13,380 nucleotides of DNA from Ignavibacteria bacterium (lineage in GTDB: Bacteria; Bacteroidota; Ignavibacteria; Tepidaquicellales; OLB5): the NCBI GenBank assembly GCA_027492415.1, contig JAPUEV010000215.1:1-13380 (forward strand). Reading direction: 5' to 3'. Both the position numbers and the translations under genes were made by a program. Below the pieces are notes generated by a model. That model made no database searches. It was given only the letters and a program-made list of their open reading frames with translations, and had not been told where the DNA came from. This document shows, in pieces, positions 1 to 7,127 of this stretch. Positions within the stretch are counted from its first letter, which is position 1. Every line of letters begins with the position of its first letter.

Positions 1-1
1 A

Positions 2-3000
2 AATAACATTTTCATAAATAAAGTAACATCAAGCAACGGTGCTGCAATGCCAAACACTGTATATTTCAGGTATGGCGTAACAAATGCAACTAACCTTGCA
101 TCAACAACAAACAATAACATTTTATACTGCGGCACTCCTGATGCATCGCATTTAATTTATGTAGATGGAGCAGTCGGAGCTTTAACAAATCCAAAACAGA
201 CACTGGCAGATTACCAGTCATTTGTATCATCACGTGAAAATTTAAGCAAAACAGAAAGCTCACCATTCTTAAATATAACAACAGGCTCATCAGCAAATTA
301 CCTGCATATAGATCCATCAGTACCTACGCAGATAGAAGGTAACGGAGCAGTTGTTGCAGGCATTACAGATGATTACGACGGTGATGACAGAAGCACATTA
401 ACACCTATAGATATAGGAGCAGATGCAGGCAACTTTACATCTGCAGGTGATGTAACCCCGCCTACTATCACATATACAGTGTTATCAAATACAACCAGTA
501 CTTCAAACAGGTCTTTTACCAATGTAACAATTACAGACGCGAGCGGCGTACAGACAGCTTCACCACGGGGACCGAAAGTATACTATAAGAGGACAACTGA
601 CGGTAATGTATGGAACGATAACTCAAACGGTACAGACGGATGGAAATTTGCAGAGGCTAACAATGCAAGCTCTCCGTTTGATTTCACAATAGACTATTCA
701 TTGCTTAATGGCGGCGGTGGTGTAGGAGCCGGTGATGTTGTACAATATTTTGTAGTTGCCGAAGATATGGCTGGAACACCCAATGTTGGCATTAACAGCG
801 GTACATTTGCTTCAGCACCAACAACATGTAATCTTGATGGCTCTGCTTTCCCAATAGGCGGAACAATAAACAGCTATGTAATTGTAGGTGCTCCGCTCAG
901 CGGAACATACACAGTTGGTTTAAGCATGATGAGGCCTTTAACAGGAAAGAGCCTGGAATTTGTAACAAAGACAAGAAAAGTAAAAAGATCAGTACCTGTT
1001 GAGCCGCAGTTCAGGGCAGGCAAAGAAGAGAAAAAAGGCAACACTGAAATAAGCCAGGTTTCATCTATCAGCAGCTATGCTGATATGACCGGCATAGAGA
1101 TGAAAGAAATTGAGACTGAGGAAACTTATTCAGAAATTTATGAGAACGGCACAAAGTATAACGGCCCGCTATATGCAGAATATCCTTCAAACAAAAGAAG
1201 CATTAACAGCAAAGATAATAACCCGACCGGCGGAAACCAGACTGATATGGTTGGAAATTACGCGACCATTACAGCGGCGTTATTTGATCTTAATGCGCGC
1301 GGTGTTTCAGGACCGGTAACATTCCTTTTAATTGACGGAAGTTATTCCGGCGAGACATTACCTCTTCAGATAAATAATAATGTTTCAGGTATAAGTGTAC
1401 TGAACCCTGTAACAATAAAACCGCAATCCGGCGTTACTGCAACAATTTCTGGCAGTATTGCCAGCAATGCAGTATTCAGGATATTAAGCAATTATGTAAC
1501 TATAGACGGTTCTAATGCAGGAAGTACAGACAGAAGCTTAACTGTACAGAATAACAGCACAACTTCACCGGTGGTATTTCTGGTTGGCTCAACGGGAACA
1601 ACACCAATTACAAACGTTACAATTAAGAACTGTATCATAACAAACGGCGCAAATACTGCCAGTGCTATTAATATTAGTGATGCTGCTACCATAGGAAATG
1701 CCGGTTACTTTAATACAATAACAATACAGAATAACCTTATACAAAAAGCATTCATTGGAGTGTATTCAACAGGCGGTACTGCAACAGCAAACGGGTTTAA
1801 CCTTGTAGTTGCTGATAATACATTAAATTCCAGCGGCGCAAATTCAATAAGGCTGGTTTGCCTATACGCACAGTATGTTAATGGCGCGACATTTTCTAAT
1901 AACACTGTAGGCAATATAGCTAACACAACAGAAGCGGCAAACCTAGGCGGTATCTGGGCTGCATCCGGATGCAGTAACGTTACGATTTCAGGCAATAATA
2001 TCAGTACAATCAGCTCAACTGCGAATAATAGCTCGTATTTTGACTTCGGTATATTTCTTACCACCGGTGTTAACAACGGAAACTTTAATGTAACTGGTAA
2101 TACTATATCAGGTGTAAGCACTTCAACAAGCGCTACTACTTCAGGTATAGCAGTAACCGGGACCAACAGCGGAATCACACTTCAGAAGAATAAGATAAGT
2201 AATATTAAGAATTCAAATACAACAGGATACGGCGCAAATGGTATATACCTGGGCTCAACGGCTACAACAGGTAATTTAACCGCCATGAACAATATGATTT
2301 TTGATATTGCAGCTTATGGATATGCCTCTGGATCCGGGGTTCAGGATAACGGATACGGAATTATTATTGATGCCGGTACAAACCATAAGATCTACAATAA
2401 TACGATATTGATAAACACAAACCAGACTGTTAATGGATTGCCGGCTGCGATGAACATTACAACAGGAGTAACAACGGCAGCAGGCACAGATATAAGGAAC
2501 AATGTATTTGTAAACACGCAGTCAGTTGGCACTAACCGTTATGCAATATACAGCGGCGCTGCAAATACGGTATACTCCAATATCAATTATAACAGTTATT
2601 ATACTTCCGGTCCGAATATAGGAAATATCGCAAGTGTGACAAGAGCAACAGTTGCTGACTGGAGAACCGGTACAGGCAAAGATGTACAGTCATTCAGCAG
2701 AAACCCGTTATTCGTATCATCAACAGATCTTCACATTCAGACATCTGACCTGAGTGTTAGCGGAAGAGGTAATTTTATAGCTGCAGTAACAGATGACTTT
2801 GACGGTGACTCAAGACCAACAACGCAAAGCACATCAGTTAAACCGGTAGATGTAGGATGCGACCAGTACACACCGGTATCTTATACAGGCAATGTTTGTC
2901 TGCCTTCAGGGCAAATATATTTTGATGGCGGCTTAAAAGCTATTGAAATAACTTCAGGCGCATTCACAACTTCACAGGTAAGGCAGTTTACAGGAGTAAG

Positions 3001-3997
3001 GACACCAAACAATACATTGTTTAAGAACGTCAATTCACGTGTAAAAAAGAATGATTCTAAAAAGATTAATGGCGTAATGGATAAGAAAAACGTTAAGAAA
3101 GACGGAACTTCAGGCGTACAGAAAAGCTTAACCGCAGTTAACGTACCATGGATATATTGGGAAATTGCGGATATGGTACCTACAACCGAACCAATTACTT
3201 TAAGGTTCTATTACAATGATGACCAGCTTGCAACAATTAGTGAAGCAGCATTAAAGCTCAGTTATTGGAACGGTACGACATGGGATAACAGCTTTACACA
3301 GTCAGTTGACGGAACAAATAATTATATACAGATCACACTTCCTGCAGGCGGTTCATGGGGCTCAACAGCATTATTTTCAATGGAAGACAACGGTTCACCG
3401 CTTCCTGTAGTTCTTGCAAGCTTTGATGCAGCTGTGAATAACCGTGATGTATCGCTTAACTGGGTAACAGAATCAGAGCTTAACAACAGAGGATTCTCAG
3501 TTGAAAAGAGGATCAAAACAGTTGAAGGACAGTATTCAGGCTGGAAGGAAGTTACATTTATTAACGGAAAAGGAAATTCAAACGTAAGGGTAAGCTATTC
3601 ATTTACTGATAAGAAGCTTAATGCAGGCGCTTACCAGTACCGCCTGAAACAGGTTGATTATAACGGTAACTATGAATACCACTCACCTGCAGGCAGCAAT
3701 GACATGGTAATAGGCAAACCGGGCAACTTTGATATCAGCCAGAATTATCCGAATCCATCAAACCCGAAATCAAAAATAGATTTCCAGATGCCATTTGACG
3801 GCAAGGTAAGCATAAAAGTATATGATATACTTGGCCAGCAGGTATCATCTTTACTGGATGAGTACAAACCGGCAGATTTCTACACTGTAGAGTTTGACGG
3901 CTCTAATCTTTCTTCAGGCACTTATTTCTACAGGATAATTGCTGAAGGAAATAACCAGAAATTCACAAAGACACTGAAGATGATACTGGTAAAATAG
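2..3997 (+). CDS. Large T9SS-sorted beta-helix surface protein (5' partial)
   Basis: The frame is open to the left edge and no ribosome binding site precedes the ATG at 47, so this is the C-terminal 1,331 codons of a longer gene. Modules in order: the end of a parallel beta-helix closing in TDDYDGDDR...DIGAD (to about 430); an Ig-like module starting DVTPPTI with NRSF.NVTITD (about 455-880); a Lys/Glu-rich stretch (about 940-1220); a second beta-helix rich in N-x-I/V-x-N-N turns (about 1225-2870), closing in TDDFDGDSR...DVGCD; a module with PWIYWEIADM and ALKLSYWNGTTW, interrupted by a Lys-rich insert near 3025-3125; a SPLPVVLASF module (3391-3720); and a T9SS type A sorting domain (3724-3994) with SQNYPNPSNP and TKTLKMILVK. 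It is probably secreted and held at the cell surface. No catalytic motif is visible; the beta-helix could bind or cleave glycans, but nothing shows this. Confidence 0.88.
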   Translation, partial: NNIFINKVTSSNGAAMPNTVYFRYGVTNATNLASTTNNNILYCGTPDASHLIYVDGAVGALTNPKQTLADYQSFVSSRENLSKTESSPFLNITTGSSANYLHIDPSVPTQIEGNGAVVAGITDDYDGDDRSTLTPIDIGADAGNFTSAGDVTPPTITYTVLSNTTSTSNRSFTNVTITDASGVQTASPRGPKVYYKRTTDGNVWNDNSNGTDGWKFAEANNASSPFDFTIDYSLLNGGGGVGAGDVVQYFVVAEDMAGTPNVGINSGTFASAPTTCNLDGSAFPIGGTINSYVIVGAPLSGTYTVGLSMMRPLTGKSLEFVTKTRKVKRSVPVEPQFRAGKEEKKGNTEISQVSSISSYADMTGIEMKEIETEETYSEIYENGTKYNGPLYAEYPSNKRSINSKDNNPTGGNQTDMVGNYATITAALFDLNARGVSGPVTFLLIDGSYSGETLPLQINNNVSGISVLNPVTIKPQSGVTATISGSIASNAVFRILSNYVTIDGSNAGSTDRSLTVQNNSTTSPVVFLVGSTGTTPITNVTIKNCIITNGANTASAINISDAATIGNAGYFNTITIQNNLIQKAFIGVYSTGGTATANGFNLVVADNTLNSSGANSIRLVCLYAQYVNGATFSNNTVGNIANTTEAANLGGIWAASGCSNVTISGNNISTISSTANNSSYFDFGIFLTTGVNNGNFNVTGNTISGVSTSTSATTSGIAVTGTNSGITLQKNKISNIKNSNTTGYGANGIYLGSTATTGNLTAMNNMIFDIAAYGYASGSGVQDNGYGIIIDAGTNHKIYNNTILINTNQTVNGLPAAMNITTGVTTAAGTDIRNNVFVNTQSVGTNRYAIYSGAANTVYSNINYNSYYTSGPNIGNIASVTRATVADWRTGTGKDVQSFSRNPLFVSSTDLHIQTSDLSVSGRGNFIAAVTDDFDGDSRPTTQSTSVKPVDVGCDQYTPVSYTGNVCLPSGQIYFDGGLKAIEITSGAFTTSQVRQFTGVRTPNNTLFKNVNSRVKKNDSKKINGVMDKKNVKKDGTSGVQKSLTAVNVPWIYWEIADMVPTTEPITLRFYYNDDQLATISEAALKLSYWNGTTWDNSFTQSVDGTNNYIQITLPAGGSWGSTALFSMEDNGSPLPVVLASFDAAVNNRDVSLNWVTESELNNRGFSVEKRIKTVEGQYSGWKEVTFINGKGNSNVRVSYSFTDKKLNAGAYQYRLKQVDYNGNYEYHSPAGSNDMVIGKPGNFDISQNYPNPSNPKSKIDFQMPFDGKVSIKVYDILGQQVSSLLDEYKPADFYTVEFDGSNLSSGTYFYRIIAEGNNQKFTKTLKMILVK

Positions 3998-4030
3998 TAT
4001 TAAGTGTTTTTGTGATATAGAGAAATAGCG

Positions 4031-4062
4031 AAAGACCGGTGTAACAGCCGGTCTTTTTTTTT
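4031..4062 (+). terminator. Rho-independent terminator after the beta-helix gene
   Basis: A perfect 9-bp stem, AAAGACCGG (4031-4039) with CCGGTCTTT (4048-4056), has an 8-nt loop and runs into nine T's (4054-4062). It starts 34 bases after the stop codon and shares its stem core with three later terminators. Confidence 0.9.
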
Positions 4063-4079
4063 ATCACTTTTTAGCGGTA

Positions 4080-4110
4080 TTGCCCAAACGGAAACCGATA
4101 ATTAATATTG
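4080..4110 (+). promoter_or_regulatory. Candidate Bacteroidetes-type promoter for the first propeller gene
   Basis: TTG (4080-4082), a 20-base spacer and TAATATTG (4103-4110) fit the TTG-N19-21-TAnnTTTG pattern with one mismatch in the downstream box. GGTATTG around the upstream box recurs at 5506-5512 before the duplicate gene. The start codon is 60 bases downstream. Confidence 0.35.
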
Positions 4111-4150
4111 CATTAGAATTACAGATTAATTAATTTTTTATATTCAATTT

Positions 4151-4164
4151 CTCTTAAGAAAGGT
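4151..4164 (+). promoter_or_regulatory. Ribosome binding site shared with the duplicate gene
   Basis: CTCTTAAGAAAGGT contains the SD-like AAGAAAGG (4156-4163) seven bases before the ATG at 4171. The same 14 bases recur at 5583-5596 before the next gene, so the leader appears to have been duplicated with the coding sequence. Confidence 0.6.
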
Positions 4165-4170
4165 TTAAAA

Positions 4171-5439
4171 ATGAAAACTCTTAAAATTTTCACTGTCAAT
4201 GCAGTCATTATCCTTGCAATATTAATTCCGCAATTAGTTTTATCACAAAACACATTCCGCTGCCTGGAATTCCGCTCACCCACTGATGGAATTGCCGCAG
4301 GCGATAACGGAATGATACTAAAAACCACTGATGGCGGCATTACATGGTACGTAACCGAGAGCAACACAACCCAGAATCTGAACAAAACGACAGTTATAGA
4401 CGGCAATATAATGCTTGCTGCCGGGAATTCAGGAACAATTGTAAGAAGTACAGATGCCGGTGAAACCTGGGTGCAGGTTGAAAGCAACACAACGCAGAAC
4501 CTGAAAGGGATCTTTGTAAATGCAAACGGAATAGGTCTGGCTGTTGGCAATAACGGAACGTTTTTAAATACAACTGATCACGGATTGACCTGGTCAATTC
4601 CTGAAAGGATAGATTTTAACGGCAACCTCAATTCAGTTGCAATGAATGATGAATCAAACGCTGTAATAATGGGTGATAAGAACGGTATAGCATTATCAAG
4701 TGATGCAGGCAGCTCATGGTCAGGTCCGCCAAGCATACTTTCATTTGAGATGAGCTTTATCTTCACAAGGTTTATAGACAGGGACAATATATTTGCAACA
4801 TCATCACACGGAGAAATAGTAAAAAGCGCTAACAGAGGAGAAACATGGGAAGTTGTTTACAGTGACCCCTCTCACATGCCGTTCTACAGGGTGAATCTTG
4901 TCGGCAGTAATCTTGTGGCAGCCGGTGAATACGGAAAGATAATGATTTCCCAGGATATGGGTGCAACATGGTATGAAATGAGCTCGGGTACATCCAGCAG
5001 CCTGTACTGTATGAGCTTTGCAGATGAATATACTGGTTATGCTGCAGGTGCAGATGGTATCCTGCTAAGGACAAATGACGGCGGCTATACATGGGATAAA
5101 GTGAATTATGCTCTTTTGAAAGCTCCAGTATCAAAAAACGGCAGCACTGGTACAGATGCAACAGAAAAATTCAGCTTAAAGCAGAACTACCCTAACCCGT
5201 TTAACCCGGAAACAAACATAAATTACAATATCAGCTCTGAGGGATTTGTAAGTATAAAAGTTTATGATATCACAGGCAAAGAAGTTACAGCACTGGTTAA
5301 CAATTACCAAAAAGCAGGCACATACTCGGTGAAGTTCAGCGGTATTAATCTTACATCAGGAATTTATTTTTATAATATAACAGTAAACAGTGCATCCGGT
5401 TCATTTACAAAAACAATGAAAATGATCCTCACAAAATAG
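4171..5439 (+). CDS. Ycf48/BNR-like seven-bladed propeller with T9SS sorting domain (copy 1)
   Basis: A secreted 422-residue protein. Residues 1-25 are a Sec signal peptide, probably cut LVLS|QNTF. Seven Asp-box-like motifs (x-T/S-x-D-x-G-x-T/S-W) end at W59, W100, W141, W183, W226, W267 and W308, a regular 41-43 residue period that predicts one seven-bladed beta-propeller; the fifth (KSANRGETW) lacks the Asp. Residues about 333-422 are a T9SS type A sorting domain with KQNYPNPFNPETNI and TKTMKMILTK. The fold resembles Ycf48/HCF136, a photosystem II assembly factor, and annotation pipelines often use that name, but the secretion signal and sorting domain argue for an extracellular binding or scaffold role. 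C31 and C280 sit at equivalent places in blades 1 and 7. The AAGAAAGG ribosome site supports this start. Tandem paralogue of 5605-6870. Confidence 0.93.
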   Translation: MKTLKIFTVNAVIILAILIPQLVLSQNTFRCLEFRSPTDGIAAGDNGMILKTTDGGITWYVTESNTTQNLNKTTVIDGNIMLAAGNSGTIVRSTDAGETWVQVESNTTQNLKGIFVNANGIGLAVGNNGTFLNTTDHGLTWSIPERIDFNGNLNSVAMNDESNAVIMGDKNGIALSSDAGSSWSGPPSILSFEMSFIFTRFIDRDNIFATSSHGEIVKSANRGETWEVVYSDPSHMPFYRVNLVGSNLVAAGEYGKIMISQDMGATWYEMSSGTSSSLYCMSFADEYTGYAAGADGILLRTNDGGYTWDKVNYALLKAPVSKNGSTGTDATEKFSLKQNYPNPFNPETNINYNISSEGFVSIKVYDITGKEVTALVNNYQKAGTYSVKFSGINLTSGIYFYNITVNSASGSFTKTMKMILTK

Positions 5440-5457
5440 GATAATTAAAAACAATTT

Positions 5458-5490
5458 AAAAAAGACCGTAAAATTAATGCGGTCTTTTTT
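5458..5490 (+). terminator. Rho-independent terminator after propeller copy 1
   Basis: An 11-bp stem pairs AAAAAAGACCG (5458-5468) with CGGTCTTTTTT (5480-5490) around an 11-nt loop. The T-run forms part of the right arm. The A-tract on the left could also let it work on the opposite strand. Confidence 0.88.
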
Positions 5491-5509
5491 TATTCACGTT
5501 TACAAGGTA

Positions 5510-5540
5510 TTGTCATTGCATGATTTTGCAGATAACTTGC
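5510..5540 (+). promoter_or_regulatory. Weak candidate promoter for propeller copy 2
   Basis: TTG (5510-5512), 20 bases, then TAACTTGC (5533-5540), which misses the full TAnnTTTG. It is listed because GGTATTG and the spacing match the site before copy 1 (GGTATTG 95 bases before the ATG there, 99 here). Confidence 0.22.
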
Positions 5541-5582
5541 GGTGTAAAAAATAATAATAATATAATTTTTATATTATTCTAA

Positions 5583-5596
5583 CTCTTAAGAAAGGT
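5583..5596 (+). repeat. Second copy of the 14-bp leader/ribosome-binding sequence
   Basis: Identical to 4151-4164. The AAGAAAGG core (5588-5595) lies nine bases before the ATG at 5605 and fixes that start. Both copies are followed by a start encoding MKTLKI. Confidence 0.7.
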
Positions 5597-5604
5597 ATCA
5601 AACA

Positions 5605-6870
5605 ATGAAAACTCTTAAAATTTATTTATCAATTTTATTTTCACTTATTCTTTTTTATTCAGCCGGAACGGTTTATTCCCAGGAAACATTCAGATGCCTG
5701 GAATTTAAAACCTCAACCGATGGTATTGCCGCAGGTGATAACGGAATGGTTATGAAGACCTCAGATGGCGGAACAACCTGGTATATGGTTGAAAGCAATA
5801 CAACTGTAAATCTTAACAAGACCACAGTTATTGACGGTGATAATATGGTTGCAGCCGGTGATTTCGGTACAATTATCAAAAGTACCAATTCCGGTGAAAC
5901 CTGGTATACTGTTGAAAGCAATACAACCCAAAAGCTGCGCAGTATATTTATAAATCCTGATGGAATAGGATTTGCAGCCGGCAACAACGGGTGTATATTA
6001 AAGACCGTTGACCATGGTGAAACATGGAGTGTTGTTGAAGGAACATATTTTATCCAGAATCTTAACTCAATTACGATGAACAGCCTTGGCGAGGTATTTG
6101 TACTTGGCGATAAGAACACATTTGCTCTATCACTTGATACAGGAGCAACATGGAGCACACCGCAGGTTTTAGCATTTGAATTGAGCATGAATTTTGCAAG
6201 ATTTATTGATGACAAAAAGATTTTTGCATCATCAGCATTTGGTGATATATTAAAGAGCGATGATAAAGGCCTTACATGGGAAATAGTTTACAGCAACACA
6301 GATCACAATTCATTCTACAGGATCAATGCTGTTAGTGATAAATTAATTGCAGTCGGCGATAACGGCAAGATCGTTTTATCGAATGATATGGGTTATTCAT
6401 GGATGGAAATGAGCTCACTTACCAATGATAGACTTTTATGTCTTAACTTTGCTGATTCGAACATAGGTTATGCAGGTGGTGAAAACGGTGTTCTTCTTAA
6501 AACAACAGATGGCGGCTTAACCTGGGCTATAGTGGAATATACTCTGCTTACAGCTCCGGCCAACAAATCGTTGGGAAATAATGTTAATACAGCAAATACA
6601 TTTTCAATAGCCCAAAACTATCCGAATCCGTTTAATCCATCCACAAAGATCAGTTATTCGATCCCTGCAGATGGTTTTGTTAACATGACTGTTCTGGATA
6701 TAACAGGAAAAGAAGTTTCAACATTAATGAACAGCTTCCAGAAAACTGGCAGCTATACATTGAATTTTGACGCTAAAAATCTATCTTCAGGAGTGTATTT
6801 TTACAGGATAAATGTAAACGGCGCTAATGTTAATTTTACGAAAACTATGAAAATGCTTCTTGTGAAGTAA
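5605..6870 (+). CDS. Ycf48/BNR-like seven-bladed propeller with T9SS sorting domain (copy 2)
   Basis: A 421-residue paralogue of the preceding gene. The two align without gaps from Met1 through the first two blades, where I count about three in four residues identical. The signal peptide (residues 1-25) probably cuts TVYS|QETF. Seven Asp-box motifs run from KTSDGGTTW (W59) to KTTDGGLTW (W307); the second (KSTNSGETW) has Asn for Asp. The sorting domain (about 332-421) reads AQNYPNPFNPSTKI and ends TKTMKMLLVK. C31 and C279 repeat the blade 1/blade 7 cysteine pair of copy 1; C130 is extra. The predicted place is the cell surface or extracellular, as a binding or scaffold protein without a visible active site. 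Its own terminator and a leader like copy 1's suggest the whole transcription unit was duplicated and each copy is expressed separately. Confidence 0.93.
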   Translation: MKTLKIYLSILFSLILFYSAGTVYSQETFRCLEFKTSTDGIAAGDNGMVMKTSDGGTTWYMVESNTTVNLNKTTVIDGDNMVAAGDFGTIIKSTNSGETWYTVESNTTQKLRSIFINPDGIGFAAGNNGCILKTVDHGETWSVVEGTYFIQNLNSITMNSLGEVFVLGDKNTFALSLDTGATWSTPQVLAFELSMNFARFIDDKKIFASSAFGDILKSDDKGLTWEIVYSNTDHNSFYRINAVSDKLIAVGDNGKIVLSNDMGYSWMEMSSLTNDRLLCLNFADSNIGYAGGENGVLLKTTDGGLTWAIVEYTLLTAPANKSLGNNVNTANTFSIAQNYPNPFNPSTKISYSIPADGFVNMTVLDITGKEVSTLMNSFQKTGSYTLNFDAKNLSSGVYFYRINVNGANVNFTKTMKMLLVK

Positions 6871-6894
6871 TGAACTAAAAAATTAATTTAATCT

Positions 6895-6923
6895 AAAGAC
6901 CGGTAATTTATACCGGTCTTTTT
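6895..6923 (+). terminator. Rho-independent terminator after propeller copy 2
   Basis: A perfect 11-bp stem, AAAGACCGGTA (6895-6905) with TACCGGTCTTT (6911-6921), has a 5-nt loop and five T's (6919-6923). It has the same core as the terminators at 4031 and 8548. Confidence 0.9.
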
Positions 6924-7066
6924 ATTAAAAAAATTTATTCCATGCTAAATAAATCCGGTAAAATATACACCATATCAGTAATTATCATATGTTTAATTCG
7001 GGATAATTTTTTACCTGTAATTCCGGTTAGCGTTTAAAATTAGTAAATGCATTAAAAAAGTTAATA

Positions 7067-7094
7067 TTTGTTTAACATTGATATATTAATTTTG
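7067..7094 (+). promoter_or_regulatory. Candidate promoter for the jelly-roll-like protein gene
   Basis: TAATTTTG (7087-7094) matches TAnnTTTG exactly. The nearest upstream box, TTTG (7067-7070), has only a 16-base spacer, shorter than usual. If real, transcription starts near 7100, which excludes any start codon before it and supports the ATG at 7128. Confidence 0.3.
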
Positions 7095-7127
7095 AGTACA
7101 GAACAATATATTAATACTGAGAAATTT

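Noticed and set aside
47..49. ATG at 47 as the start of the large beta-helix gene
   Set aside because: The frame stays open to base 2, encoding beta-helix sequence (NNIFIN) that matches the internal repeat, and no ribosome site precedes the ATG. The gene is truncated by the window.
1705..2178. 157-codon minus-strand frame within the beta-helix gene (and similar antisense frames inside the propeller genes)
   Set aside because: These arise from the repetitive Thr/Asn/Gly codon usage of the real gene on the other strand; their hydrophobic translations are typical antisense artefacts.
4171..6870. Propellers as photosystem II assembly factors (Ycf48)
   Set aside because: The fold matches, but Sec signal, T9SS sorting domain and the lack of photosynthesis genes nearby make a surface role far more likely. 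The name reflects family resemblance only.
6942..7037. 31-codon hydrophobic frame in the intergenic region before the jelly-roll-like gene
   Set aside because: No Shine-Dalgarno precedes it, and the region is AT-rich, where such frames arise by chance.
7068..7127. TTG at 7068 as the start of the jelly-roll-like protein
   Set aside because: It would put about 20 extra residues before a normal signal peptide, and it lies upstream of the promoter-like TAATTTTG box. The ATG at 7128 fits better.
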